Notes under the pieces: model-generated
Told to the model about the DNA's origin: nothing
Seen by the model: only the letters and a program-made list of their open reading frames with translations
The model's database searches: none
Origin: Phycisphaerales bacterium
GTDB taxonomy: Bacteria > Planctomycetota > Phycisphaerae > Phycisphaerales > UBA1924
DNA length: 64,000 nt
Reading direction: 5' to 3'
Assembly (NCBI GenBank): GCA_030149165.1
Contig: JASBRY010000001.1
Coordinates: 62,001-126,000 of the forward strand
Part shown: positions 35,739-43,789 of the stretch, piece after piece
Position numbering within the stretch: the stretch's first letter is position 1
Layout: the number at the start of each line of letters is the position of its first letter
Position numbers and translations under genes: made by a program

Positions 35739-35746
35739 CCCCCAGT

Positions 35747-36016
35747 CTATGCGCCGCTCGGCCCATTCGCACCCCTGCCCGCGAGCACATCCACCAGACC
35801 ACGCTGACCAGATTCGAGCATCGTCAACGCCCGCGTATTGTCCCGAACGACTTCAATAAGCGCCGCTCGATCATCAAGCTGATTCAACAGCTTCTCGTGC
35901 GCCTCGTTGATCTGCTGCTCACGATGAAGCGATGCCCGCCGTTCAACAAGCCACATGGCGCAGACCATCCCCGCGACCCCAAACTGTGTTAGTGCGCTGA
36001 GCACTTCTGTTTCCAT
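35747..36016 (-). CDS. Small holin-like membrane protein of the capsid cassette
   Basis: An 89-residue protein with one N-terminal transmembrane helix (ALTQFGVAGMVCAMWLV) followed by a charged coiled-coil-like region (RREQQINEAHEKLLNQLDDRAAL) and a Gly/Ala end. This layout is found in BhlA/UviB-type holin-like proteins and in phage membrane proteins next to tail or lysis genes. The ATG at 36016 has a strong GAGGAGT ribosome-binding site; a GTG six bases upstream is less likely. It is nine bases after the preceding cassette gene. Holin function is a guess. Confidence 0.55.
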   Translation of the reverse strand: METEVLSALTQFGVAGMVCAMWLVERRASLHREQQINEAHEKLLNQLDDRAALIEVVRDNTRALTMLESGQRGLVDVLAGRGANGPSGA

Positions 36017-36025
36017 GATCACTCC

Positions 36026-36406
36026 TCAAGCCGTCAGTCGCCCGAAGACGGCGATGTAGTCAACCGAAACCTCGCGGCCCCGCTGCGCAGGTCCCTGCTC
36101 CTCGTATGTCAGCAGCTTCATGTCCGGCCACGAGTGCCCGTGCTCATCCACGAGTGTCCCCTCCGAGACCCCAAACTCTGCTTCATCCAAAATATCATCC
36201 CGCTTAGACCACAGCGACGAATCCGTCGACGCCACCAATCGCCCATGGACCTCGACCCAGACCTCCCAGTCCCCTGACTCAAATGTCCCAGGGACCGATG
36301 GATCACCACTTACAGATGCCAATGAGACCACACGACGACCAAGCCGACGATTGACAAATCGATGAGGCCCGGACCCAAACAAGTTCTGTCCCTTAAACGA
36401 CGACAT
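36026..36406 (-). CDS. Capsid-cassette protein, putative neck/tail component
   Basis: A 126-residue soluble protein of mixed beta content (DWEVWVEVHGRLVAST, DEAEFGVSEGTLVDEHG, VSVDYIAVFGRL). The ATG at 36406 overlaps the preceding gene's stop (TGATG), a tight coupling common in virion operons. I recognise no named family. Its size and position after two head-completion-like genes suggest a neck, stopper or short-tail protein; there is no larger tail gene after it. It is basic at the N terminus (RRLGRR) and acidic later. Confidence 0.55.
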   Translation of the reverse strand: MSSFKGQNLFGSGPHRFVNRRLGRRVVSLASVSGDPSVPGTFESGDWEVWVEVHGRLVASTDSSLWSKRDDILDEAEFGVSEGTLVDEHGHSWPDMKLLTYEEQGPAQRGREVSVDYIAVFGRLTA

Positions 36407-36807
36407 CAATCACCCCCACTCACGCTCACCGGATCCTGATCTCCAGACGAGCTCATCGCAACCAAGCGGACCTCTCGCGTTGTCCGCGATCCACTAAACA
36501 AATACGAAACCGATTCCACAACACCACTCAAGGTCACCACACTCTGGTCCGCGTCATTCCCGCGATCTGCCTCAACAACGAGCGTTCCCAAAGCGCCAAC
36601 ACTCGGAGTTTCGAGCTCATCCTTCCCGACATCCTGAAGCACACGCACAAGCGTCCTCCGCCGAGTCGAATCGACAAACACCTCATACGGCCCATCGTCT
36701 CCCCACTCCTCGACAACTTCAACGCTGCGCGATTCGATCGCAACCCGATACACATCGCTCCATACATCAATCCCGAAGCGCACACTGCTCGGACTTAGAA
36801 TCAACAT
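36406..36807 (-). CDS. Capsid-cassette protein, putative head-closure/tail-completion component
   Basis: A 133-residue protein with strand-rich sequence: YRVAIESRSVEVVEEWGDD, YEVFVDSTRRRTLVRVLQD and TREVRLVAMSSSG. Predicted as a small beta-barrel or sandwich, like head-closure or tail-terminator proteins, which occupy this position after the connector in SPP1/HK97-type operons. The call is positional; no signature motif is visible. A GGGGG-type site (AAAGGGGGTG) lies just upstream of the ATG at 36807, and the next gene's ATG shares a base with its stop. Confidence 0.5.
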   Translation of the reverse strand: MLILSPSSVRFGIDVWSDVYRVAIESRSVEVVEEWGDDGPYEVFVDSTRRRTLVRVLQDVGKDELETPSVGALGTLVVEADRGNDADQSVVTLSGVVESVSYLFSGSRTTREVRLVAMSSSGDQDPVSVSGGD

Positions 36808-36819
36808 CACACACCCCCT

Positions 36820-37449
36820 TTAACCACGCGTCAGCACAAACGAGTTCGGATGCCGGCGCGTCTCCGCGATCCCGTCCCCATCCAGATCAATCAGCGCCAC
36901 CACCGATCCGCGTTCCATCGAGAATCGCTGCTGATAGATCCGCGACCGATCCAGATACCCCTCACCGCCGCGTCCCGGCGCCCCCGCCGACGCATAAATC
37001 AGATGCAGCGCCCCGAGTGCTTCCAGCACCACCATCGCCGCCGGATTCGTGACCGCGTCGCTGCCCAGTCCTGACTCGTCATCCGCATCGATCCCGATCA
37101 TCGCGAGAATCTGACGATGCACAATGCTGATCTGAGGCTCAAAGGTAAAGATCTCAACATCAACCCCCGTCACCCACTTGCCAGGAATGAAACTCGAATC
37201 CGGATCGCCGCGCATGATCGACACCGTCGCCGTCGTCGCGCTCTGAACACTCACCACCTCCATCGGGATCGAATCAATCAGCACCACATGCCCCTGCGTG
37301 ATCCCCCCCTCAATAAACGAACCGCTCGTAAGCGTCAGTAGCGATCCGCTCAGATCCCCCGTCCCGCTCAGCAGCCGCTGCCCGTTCCACTTGACCTCCC
37401 GGAACAAGCCCGGCTCGATCACCAACAAATCCCTGTCCTTCGCGAACAT
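36820..37449 (-). CDS. Capsid-cassette protein, putative head-tail connector/adaptor
   Basis: A 209-residue protein. The N-terminal half is beta-rich (ITQGHVVLIDSIPMEVVSVQ, ATVSIMRGDPDSSFIPG), a pattern that often decorates capsid-adjacent proteins; the C-terminal half is helical with a 29-residue aliphatic/Ala segment (AAMVVLEALGALHLIYASA) and an Arg/Gln-rich helix (YLDRSRIYQQRF) resembling gp6/gp15-type connectors. It ends with DLDGDGIAETRR, a calcium-loop-like motif. The ATG at 37449 follows GGAGG at the right distance. It sits right after the capsid gene, the usual place for an adaptor. Confidence 0.55.
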   Translation of the reverse strand: MFAKDRDLLVIEPGLFREVKWNGQRLLSGTGDLSGSLLTLTSGSFIEGGITQGHVVLIDSIPMEVVSVQSATTATVSIMRGDPDSSFIPGKWVTGVDVEIFTFEPQISIVHRQILAMIGIDADDESGLGSDAVTNPAAMVVLEALGALHLIYASAGAPGRGGEGYLDRSRIYQQRFSMERGSVVALIDLDGDGIAETRRHPNSFVLTRG

Positions 37450-37552
37450 CACTCACCTCCACTGCAAACCATTCATCAAACCCGGAGCGCGCGTCTCCAC
37501 GCGCCCCGAGCGTTCCAGCCCCCACCGGAACCCCGCAATCACAATCAACCGC

Positions 37553-38731
37553 TCAGACCGCAAGACCTGAGATCAAGCCGTGCGCGTTCTCGTTCTTGAA
37601 CTCCATCGTGTACTCGCCGATGACCTGACCCGACACCGAGTCCCCCGTCGCCGCCAAAGGCTTGTAGTGGAAACTCCGACCCTGCATCGGCATCACCGAG
37701 ATCCGCGACGAATCCAGCAGAAGCACCGAATCCGTCGGAACCCAGCGCGACATGATCACTCGGCACACCCCAAAGTCACTCTCGTACACACTGATCATGT
37801 CCGAGTAGGTCTGATCATCCGGCAGATACGCTCGGCTCCCGCTCGCAAACGAGTTGATCTTCCGCTTCTGCGCCCCGCCAACAACAATCGTGTCCACACC
37901 ACCAGAAGACTGATCCCAGATCTGCTTGAGCGCCGCGTTCAGCACAGCTTCATTGAGCTCATCCCCCGCGCCCTCACCATCAGGAATCCCTCCGATGCCA
38001 GGCTCAAACAGGTTGGTGCTCATCGACTGGATAATCCCGTTCATCGAACGGCGCACCGTAGAGGTCCCCTGCATGTCGCTCGAAGGCGCGACGCCATTGA
38101 TCACGCAGTTCTCCAGATCCCTCAGCAGCTCACGCATCCGCTCCTGCTTCTGATAATCCACCTCATCGCTGATCCCGTACGCTCTGGACGCCTGGAGCGA
38201 TCCAGAGACATCAATCCCCGCCGTAAAGATCTGCGTGTAGTTGCTCTTGCGCACGCGATTGGTAAACCGCGCCGCCGGCGCATCATCACCTTCGAGCGCC
38301 GCATTGCCGAGCACGAACAGTTCCATGTTGTCCGCGAGCGTCGCCGCCGTCGTCGCGCCGTACCCACGCACAACACCAAGCACATTTCCACCAGTATCCA
38401 CTGCTTCAACGAGCATCACCTCGCCGCTCTGACCCGGACGCACCAGATCACCGACCTTGAACACACTCGCATCATCCACCAGAATCCCAGTCGCCGACTC
38501 CGGATCAGGCGTAAAGGTCGTCTGATTGATCGTCCCCTTGTTCGCGAGCAGCGAATCCTCGATCCACTCGTGCACCGTCGACAACGCACTCCGCTTCGCA
38601 TCACCCAAGTGATCAAGCAAAGGCGTCTCAAACGGACTCACAATCCCGATGATGTCGCTCACATCCTCCACAAGCTCCGGCAGATCCGCGCCACCCGAAT
38701 AACTCGCCTTCCCAGTAAATGCCATACCCAT
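37553..38731 (-). CDS. Major capsid protein, DUF5309/SU10 type
   Basis: A 392-residue HK97-fold capsid protein. Family features in order: EDVSDIIGIVSPFETPLLDHL, then HEWIEDSL (the DUF5309 W motif), a VRGYG-type inserted strand, NYTQIFTAGIDVSGS and DEVDYQKQERMRELLRDLE with the N-x-G end, then GGAQKRKINSF and RWVPTDSVLLLDSSRISVMP, and a C-terminal GEYTMEFKNENAHGLI strand. Each block matches the SU10-like capsid pattern, so the fold assignment is strong. There is no N-terminal delta domain or adjacent protease, consistent with a scaffold-using, non-cleaved capsid. A weak ribosome-binding site precedes ATG 38731; ATG 38725 is an alternative. Confidence 0.9.
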   Translation of the reverse strand: MGMAFTGKASYSGGADLPELVEDVSDIIGIVSPFETPLLDHLGDAKRSALSTVHEWIEDSLLANKGTINQTTFTPDPESATGILVDDASVFKVGDLVRPGQSGEVMLVEAVDTGGNVLGVVRGYGATTAATLADNMELFVLGNAALEGDDAPAARFTNRVRKSNYTQIFTAGIDVSGSLQASRAYGISDEVDYQKQERMRELLRDLENCVINGVAPSSDMQGTSTVRRSMNGIIQSMSTNLFEPGIGGIPDGEGAGDELNEAVLNAALKQIWDQSSGGVDTIVVGGAQKRKINSFASGSRAYLPDDQTYSDMISVYESDFGVCRVIMSRWVPTDSVLLLDSSRISVMPMQGRSFHYKPLAATGDSVSGQVIGEYTMEFKNENAHGLISGLAV

Positions 38732-38780
38732 TCTCGTTCTGTTCTATCTCAACCCAAAACAATCACTCAACCACCAACAC

Positions 38781-39290
38781 TCAGATCGCCCGTCGAGCAC
38801 GCAAATACCGCAGCAACTCGTTCCGATCGCCGCTGCTGCGCGCACTGGATGCCAGCTCCCCCAAACCATCGCTCGGCGAACTCGCCTGCGCACTCATCGC
38901 TGAGCCCGCATGCACGCCGTGCTTCGAACACGAGAAAAGAAACGGCTTCCGCGCCTTGAGCTCACGCACTGCAACCGCAACATCCGGCTCATCCATCTCC
39001 CCGATCGTCGCCTCCGTCAACAAACACGCCGTCTCCAGATCCACCGTCCGCGCCGCCGTCAGCTCCCGCTCGATCTCCCCGCGCCGCTGCGTCGAGATCA
39101 GCGCCTCGTTCGCTGAAGCGAGTTCCGTTTCAAGCTCGCTCACCCGCGCTTCACACGCCGCGAGTTGCTCCTCCGCTTCCTCGGCGCGCGCTTTCCAGAT
39201 CACTTCTTCACTCAGCGCCGCACCCTCAGTCTCCAACTGCTCCGGCCCACCCTGATCGATCGGATCGCCGCCGACTCCCTTCAAACTCAT
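38781..39290 (-). CDS. Capsid-cassette coiled-coil protein, probable scaffold
   Basis: A 169-residue acidic protein with a long central coiled coil (residues about 27-85: KARAEEAEEQLAACEARVSEL then LETELASANEAL). Such Glu/Ala-rich proteins encoded between portal and capsid are usually scaffolding proteins that guide procapsid assembly. The C-terminal part has a short FLFSCSKHG Cys/His stretch and an Arg-rich end (LLRYLRARR), the part expected to contact the capsid shell. An AAAGGAG site lies before the ATG. The role is inferred from position and composition. Confidence 0.65.
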   Translation of the reverse strand: MSLKGVGGDPIDQGGPEQLETEGAALSEEVIWKARAEEAEEQLAACEARVSELETELASANEALISTQRRGEIERELTAARTVDLETACLLTEATIGEMDEPDVAVAVRELKARKPFLFSCSKHGVHAGSAMSAQASSPSDGLGELASSARSSGDRNELLRYLRARRAI

Positions 39291-39320
39291 ACCCAGCTCC
39301 TTTCTGCTTACTCTTCTGTT

Positions 39321-40823
39321 TCACACAATCCCAGGATCCGCTTCACCGAGACCAAGCTCATCGAGCACCTGCTCCTCAGGAACCCCAAGCTCCACCTTCG
39401 CCTGCGCCGCGTCGAGCGTCTCCTCGTCACCGATCGGACCCAGCGCCCCCCACACCACGCGCACGCCGCGATCCGATTCAGAAATCCGCATGACCCCCGC
39501 TTCATTCAGTGCTCGAAGCACCAATGAACTCACTTGCTCGATCCCGCGTCCATAGGTCACGCGCTTGCGCATCGTCTTCGCGATCAATCCCATCAGCGTC
39601 ACACGCAGCGCATTGGCGCTGCTCAGATTCCCAAGCTTCGCCTTGACCACACCCCCCGCCAGCGGCGGCACCCCAGAAATCTTGTCCATCGCCTCGCGAA
39701 TCTCCGCGATATGCGAGTCCTCGCTCGGACTGCTCGCATCACCACCAAACCCCACGATCGACGCCTCGGGATTATCCGTGCTCCACACCGTCCCAGGCCC
39801 AACGCCGCTCCCATCAAACCCCTCGATCCCACGCGCCAGATACATCTTAAAACTCTGAAGCGTCACCCGATTGGCACGATCACTCAGCCGCGTGTTCAGC
39901 TCATCCTGAAGCGGAATCAACGCCTCCACCTCACCCAAGCCCGCGTACACAAACGGCTGACTCATGTTCTGAATATGCACCACCGGCACCACATCACCAA
40001 GCACCGCCCGTGATCCCGCCGAGACCTGCTCGCCGTCCTCAAACAACGACCACCCACCACGATCAATCACCTCCGTCACCGTCGATCGCTTGCGAGCCGA
40101 TCGCTCCTGCGAAACCCCGACCAATCGCCCGAACCGATTCCGAAGCGAGTTCTTCCCGCCCTCATCAACCTCATTGAGCTCGCGCTCAAAGTGGATCGCG
40201 TACGCATCAAGCTCGCGATAATCCGAATCGCTCACAATCGGCACACCGCGCCGCGGCTCGATCGGTTCAATCGAAAACGCCTCGTGTACCGTTTCCACAC
40301 TCGCGCCGACAAGCAAGTCCTCATCAACACGCACAAGCAGATCCACATACCCGTACACATGCCCCAGCGTCGCGATGTCCTGCATCAGCGCGATCCCGCC
40401 GCTGTGCTCCCACACACGCTCGACGATCCCCTCGATGACTTCCTGAACCCGCTCATCCTCCGCCAGCGACTCGATCCGTACCGGAGAGCCGAACATAAAG
40501 TCCACCATCGTCCCGACGCGCCACCCGATATCGTTCTCGATCACCACCTCGCGCCGACCGCTCGGAGCGCTCACCCCATCCAGACTCGTCCCCGTCACGC
40601 GTGTGGGAAGACCACGCTCCTGCGCCATCCGATACCAACCCGTCTGACTCGCGCCCTGCACAGTCCCGCTGCGTCCGACCAGCTCGAGTGGGTTGCGGTA
40701 ATACGCCCACAACTGTTCAAGCCGAGGCTTCACCCCGTTCTCGTGCTGCGCAATCAACGCCTGCACAAGCGCCCATCGTGATTGAGCATTTCCCGACAAC
40801 CCACTCGATCCCTGATCAGACAT
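39321..40823 (-). CDS. Phage portal protein, SPP1 Gp6-like
   Basis: A 500-residue portal. Gp6-like features in order: HENGVKPRLEQLWAYYRNP near the N terminus, IENDIGWRVGTMVDFMFGSP (the entry to the wing domain), LMQDIATLGHVYGYVDLLVRVDED, IPLQDELNTRLSDRANRVTLQSFKM (the long stem-region helix, conserved as the LQDELN/LSD-R motif), then the tunnel-loop region (ISGVPPLAGG...LSSANALRVTLMGL). Portals form the 12-mer through which DNA enters capsids. A GAGGAGG ribosome-binding site sits before ATG 40823; an in-frame ATG at 40853 is less likely. It opens the capsid operon. Confidence 0.9.
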   Translation of the reverse strand: MSDQGSSGLSGNAQSRWALVQALIAQHENGVKPRLEQLWAYYRNPLELVGRSGTVQGASQTGWYRMAQERGLPTRVTGTSLDGVSAPSGRREVVIENDIGWRVGTMVDFMFGSPVRIESLAEDERVQEVIEGIVERVWEHSGGIALMQDIATLGHVYGYVDLLVRVDEDLLVGASVETVHEAFSIEPIEPRRGVPIVSDSDYRELDAYAIHFERELNEVDEGGKNSLRNRFGRLVGVSQERSARKRSTVTEVIDRGGWSLFEDGEQVSAGSRAVLGDVVPVVHIQNMSQPFVYAGLGEVEALIPLQDELNTRLSDRANRVTLQSFKMYLARGIEGFDGSGVGPGTVWSTDNPEASIVGFGGDASSPSEDSHIAEIREAMDKISGVPPLAGGVVKAKLGNLSSANALRVTLMGLIAKTMRKRVTYGRGIEQVSSLVLRALNEAGVMRISESDRGVRVVWGALGPIGDEETLDAAQAKVELGVPEEQVLDELGLGEADPGIV

Positions 40824-40889
40824 TCCCGCCTCCTCATCCCTGCGTGCATCCATTCACACGCTCACCCAATGGACCCATCGGACACCAGC

Positions 40890-41011
40890 GTGCGCACAAA
40901 TCCCGTCACCCCGCATACACGCCGGCGCGCAAAGTGCTGAAAACAAAGGCCTCAAATTTTTTTGTTTTTCCGATCCACCGCTGAAAAACACCGCAAATCT
41001 GTGCGCACAAA
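40890..41011. repeat. Two copies of the palindrome GTGCGCAC(AAA) upstream of the portal gene
   Basis: GTGCGCACAAA occurs at 40890-40900 and again at 41001-41011, 111 bp apart, both in the 237-bp gap before the portal gene. The core is a perfect 8-base palindrome, suitable for a dimeric DNA-binding protein. Confidence 0.5.
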
Positions 41012-41035
41012 AACGGCGTTCCATCAAGAACGCCG
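41009..41035 (-). terminator. Terminator of the minus-strand gene pair ending at 41061
   Basis: On the minus strand: CGGCGTTC, loop of six, GAACGCCG, then TTTTTG. It separates the upstream glmM-like operon from the capsid cassette, so the cassette must have its own promoter. Confidence 0.88.
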
Positions 41036-41060
41036 CCTCAAATCCTCAATGTGTCCGATC

Positions 41061-41315
41061 TCAGTCGATCACTTCAACTCGCGAGTACTGATCGAGATTC
41101 ACGACCACCAACTCGCCATCGTCCTTGCGGAGCTCAAGCCGATCGAGCCAAAGCTTCTTGTCTCGCCCGTGCGCGAACCACGAGCCGGTCTTCTGCTGAC
41201 CCATCCGCATCACGACCCCCTCCGTGTGCGTCACGCTCGACGATGATCCCATCATGACCTGCTGCGTCACACGGACCTTGGAACCGATCTCGTAGTCTGT
41301 CATCATTTCACTCAT
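41061..41315 (-). CDS. Small conserved-looking hypothetical protein
   Basis: An 84-residue, mainly beta protein: YEIGSKVRVTQQVMMG, TEGVVMRMGQQKTGSWFAHGRD and KLWLDRLELRKDDGELVVVNLD. The strand pattern resembles a small SH3- or hexapeptide-type barrel such as those in DUF proteins binding nucleic acid; no family can be named. Its ATG overlaps the stop of the phosphohexomutase gene by four bases (ATGA), so it is translated with that enzyme. It ends at a strong terminator and does not belong to the capsid cassette. Confidence 0.65.
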   Translation of the reverse strand: MSEMMTDYEIGSKVRVTQQVMMGSSSSVTHTEGVVMRMGQQKTGSWFAHGRDKKLWLDRLELRKDDGELVVVNLDQYSRVEVID

Positions 41316-42883
41316 GCCCCCAGTATATGCGCATCAATCTCCGCCGCCACACGCTCCGCCTCATCGCTGCTCGGCGCCTCCACAATCACCCGCATGATCG
41401 GCTCAGTATTGCTCGCCCGAACATGCGCCCACACCCCACGCTCATCCCAATCGATCCGGATCCCGTCCTGCAGATCCACTCGGCACCCTGCCTTCCCGCT
41501 GTAGATCCCATCAAGATGCTTCACGACAGGCACCGCGTCCGCCTTGCTCGCCAGAGCCGACTTCGCCTTCAGGATCGTGTACCCGTTGCTCTTCACTTCA
41601 TCCGTAGGACCCATCGCGTTGATCATCGACACCAACTCGCTGACCGACTTCCCAGTCCGCGCCATCAGCGACAGCACCAGCGCCATCCCCGAGAGCGAAT
41701 CCCGCACATACGTCACCTCAGGCCAGATCACCCCCCCGTTCCCCTCACCCCCAAGCACCACATCGCGCCCCTGAGCTTTGAGCGCCTTCATTTGCTCGAC
41801 CACATTCGCTTCCCCCACCGCCGAGCGGACCACCTCCGCGCCGTAATGAGCCGCGACATCATCAATCATCCGCGAAGTCGACAGATTCACCACAAAGACC
41901 GGCGTCCCATTCCCCTCACGCTCGCCATTCCCCATCCGCGCCTCCATCAACGCCATCGCGCACAGCACGAGCGTGTACTCTTCTCCGATGTACTCGCCAT
42001 GCTCATCGACAATCGCGAGACGATCCGCATCCGGATCCTGCGCAAAACCCACATCCGCCTTGATCCCAGGCACCACATCACACAACCCACCCTCGCCCGA
42101 CAGATTCTCCTTCGTCGGCTCAGGCGTGTGCGGGAACCGCCCGGTCTGCTCACCATGCAAGTTCATCGCCTTGCAAGGCGTGTCCTCAAAGAACAACTTT
42201 GTAATGTATGATCCGCTGCAGTTGACCGAATCGAGTACCACACTCATCATCCGCAACGACTCAAATGTACTCCAGTAATCCCCTCCTTCATCTCCAATCA
42301 ACGGCCCGCACGCATCGAGCACCTTCAGGCAATGTGGATGCTCAACATCGTCATCAACACTCGAATCACAAACATCCTCACCACCCCACCACTCGATTGT
42401 TCCGTTGTTGTACTGATCGACAATCTCCTGCGCAGTCTTTGCATCAGGCGCACAAGCATCACACACCGAATCATCAACTGATCCGCGTGCATCCGAGTCT
42501 CTATTGGTCGACCAGCCCGCCTCTCGGATCAAAATTTTAATCCCATTCCATTCCTGCGGATTGTGACTTGCCGTGATAATCAACGCAGCATCGGCCATTG
42601 CAAGATCACACTGCATCCCTACCGTCGGCGTCATCGCAACCCCGAGTCTTCTCACTCGACAACCAGTCGCAAGCAAGCCACTGATCGCCGCAGTGTAAGT
42701 CGATTCCCCACCCAGACGTCCGTCTCGCCCCACCAAAACCAACGGCCGACGTGCACCCGTTTTTTCTTGAATCCATGTTCCGAACGCCGCCGCATACCGC
42801 ACCGCCACCTCAGGCGTCAGACTCTCCCCCACAATCCCACGCAACCCGCTCACACCCAAAATCAAAGGCGATTCAGACATCAT
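41312..42883 (-). CDS. Phosphohexomutase of the phosphoglucosamine/phosphomannomutase family
   Basis: A 523-residue alpha-D-phosphohexomutase. The four family sites are present: phosphoserine loop ITASHNPQEWNGIK, metal-binding DPDADRLAIVDEHG, the sugar-specificity GEGNGG, and the phosphate loop RASNTEPIMRVIVE. N-terminal ILGVSGLRGIVGES is also family-typical. GEGNGG with SGLRG fits GlmM-like or PMM/PGM enzymes; exact substrate is uncertain, hence no symbol. The region around residues 115-230 is about 60 residues longer than usual, Cys- and Asp-rich (DSVCDACAPD, CDSSVDDDVEHPHC), an insertion between domains 1 and 2. ATG 42883 follows an AAGGAGT site. Confidence 0.88.
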   Translation of the reverse strand: MMSESPLILGVSGLRGIVGESLTPEVAVRYAAAFGTWIQEKTGARRPLVLVGRDGRLGGESTYTAAISGLLATGCRVRRLGVAMTPTVGMQCDLAMADAALIITASHNPQEWNGIKILIREAGWSTNRDSDARGSVDDSVCDACAPDAKTAQEIVDQYNNGTIEWWGGEDVCDSSVDDDVEHPHCLKVLDACGPLIGDEGGDYWSTFESLRMMSVVLDSVNCSGSYITKLFFEDTPCKAMNLHGEQTGRFPHTPEPTKENLSGEGGLCDVVPGIKADVGFAQDPDADRLAIVDEHGEYIGEEYTLVLCAMALMEARMGNGEREGNGTPVFVVNLSTSRMIDDVAAHYGAEVVRSAVGEANVVEQMKALKAQGRDVVLGGEGNGGVIWPEVTYVRDSLSGMALVLSLMARTGKSVSELVSMINAMGPTDEVKSNGYTILKAKSALASKADAVPVVKHLDGIYSGKAGCRVDLQDGIRIDWDERGVWAHVRASNTEPIMRVIVEAPSSDEAERVAAEIDAHILGA

Positions 42884-42940
42884 CAGCACTCCTTCAAGTC
42901 ACCAACCACTCTAGTCCCATCCACCCCTACACTCTCCCCT

Positions 42941-43216
42941 ATGCCTGAATCCGTACACAACTTCCTCTTCTCGTACTACGGCCTCGATTGGGCCGCCGCC
43001 GTCTTCATGTTCCTCTCCATGTACCGACTCGGAAAGCACCACAAAGACGGCTTCGTCTTCGCCGCACTCGCCTCCATCTGCTGGATCGCGTTCAACCTCA
43101 TCGCCCAATCCGCGGCCGGAGTCGTTGCAAACCTCATCATCGCGATCATGGCCTTCCGCTCCCTCGCCAACTGGTCCAAAAACCATCCGAACGCATCGTC
43201 CGCACCGGACTCCTAA
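42941..43216 (+). CDS. Small membrane protein
   Basis: A 91-residue protein with an aromatic N terminus (NFLFSYYGLDWAAAVFMFLSMY) and two further hydrophobic segments (FVFAALASICWIAFNLIA and GVVANLIIAIMAFRSLANW), so about three membrane helices. The pattern resembles half of a PnuC-like nicotinamide riboside transporter or similar SWEET/PnuC modules, which could in principle dimerise, but the match is weak. It begins 57 bases from the divergent phosphohexomutase start and ends eight bases before the pterin synthase gene, forming a likely operon with it. Confidence 0.6.
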   Translation: MPESVHNFLFSYYGLDWAAAVFMFLSMYRLGKHHKDGFVFAALASICWIAFNLIAQSAAGVVANLIIAIMAFRSLANWSKNHPNASSAPDS

Positions 43217-43224
43217 ACTCCGCC

Positions 43225-43614
43225 ATGTTTACGATCCAGGTCAACCACGAGTTCTGTGCCGCCCACGCCCTCTCGCTCCTCGGCGCCCACGAACCCCTCC
43301 ACGGGCATAACTTCAAAACCACCGCCACCATTATCGGCACCTCTTCTGAAAGCAGTCTCGACGACGACGGACTCCTCTGCGACTTCCACACCGTCCACGC
43401 CGAACTCCTCGACATCTGCGCCCCCTTCACCAACACCAATCTCAACGAAACCCCACCCTTCGACAAACTCAACCCCACCGCTGAGCTCATCGCCAAACAC
43501 ATCGCCGACGAGCTCGCCTCACGCCTCGACGAAGCACTCGCACCCCACGCGAAGGTCCACGCCGTGAGCGTCACCGAAGCACCGGGATGCATCGCGACCT
43601 ACACGCGTTCTTAA
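43225..43614 (+). CDS. 6-pyruvoyltetrahydropterin synthase-family protein, PTPS-III-like active site
   Basis: A 129-residue COG0720 protein. Zinc ligands: His in EFCAAHALSL and the HGH of AHEPLHGHNFK. The Cys expected four residues before HGH in QueD is His here, while a Glu occupies the third position before HGH (E-x-x-HGH). That arrangement is the PTPS-III signature, in which Glu replaces Cys; PTPS-III enzymes cleave dihydroneopterin triphosphate to 6-hydroxymethyl-dihydropterin and can replace FolB in folate synthesis. The closing VTEAPGCIATYT Glu is also present. True QueD is encoded at 19437-19904, so a folate role here is attractive but inferred. Confidence 0.75.
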   Translation: MFTIQVNHEFCAAHALSLLGAHEPLHGHNFKTTATIIGTSSESSLDDDGLLCDFHTVHAELLDICAPFTNTNLNETPPFDKLNPTAELIAKHIADELASRLDEALAPHAKVHAVSVTEAPGCIATYTRS

Positions 43615-43789
43615 TCACTTCCGCGCAGATAACGCGCCGGACCTCGCTGTCATTCTCGCTCTAGGTCCTGCGATTTATCCTCCAATCCAACTCCCACCAA
43701 ACTCACCCCCTCCCCCCGCCGATCTCCATCCCAGAGGTCGCGAGCGCGGCTGCACCAACAGACCCAACCAAACAAAAGGGATCACACAC

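Noticed and set aside
37310..37525. 71-codon minus-strand frame overlapping the connector gene
   Set aside because: It overlaps 140 bases of the connector gene in another frame, has no ribosome-binding site, and the connector has a better start and context.
37453..37548. Short open frame between the capsid and connector genes (31 codons from a TTG at 37548, or 29 from a GTG at 37542)
   Set aside because: It fits the gap and its stop is placed just before the next start, but no ribosome-binding site or recognisable sequence supports translation.
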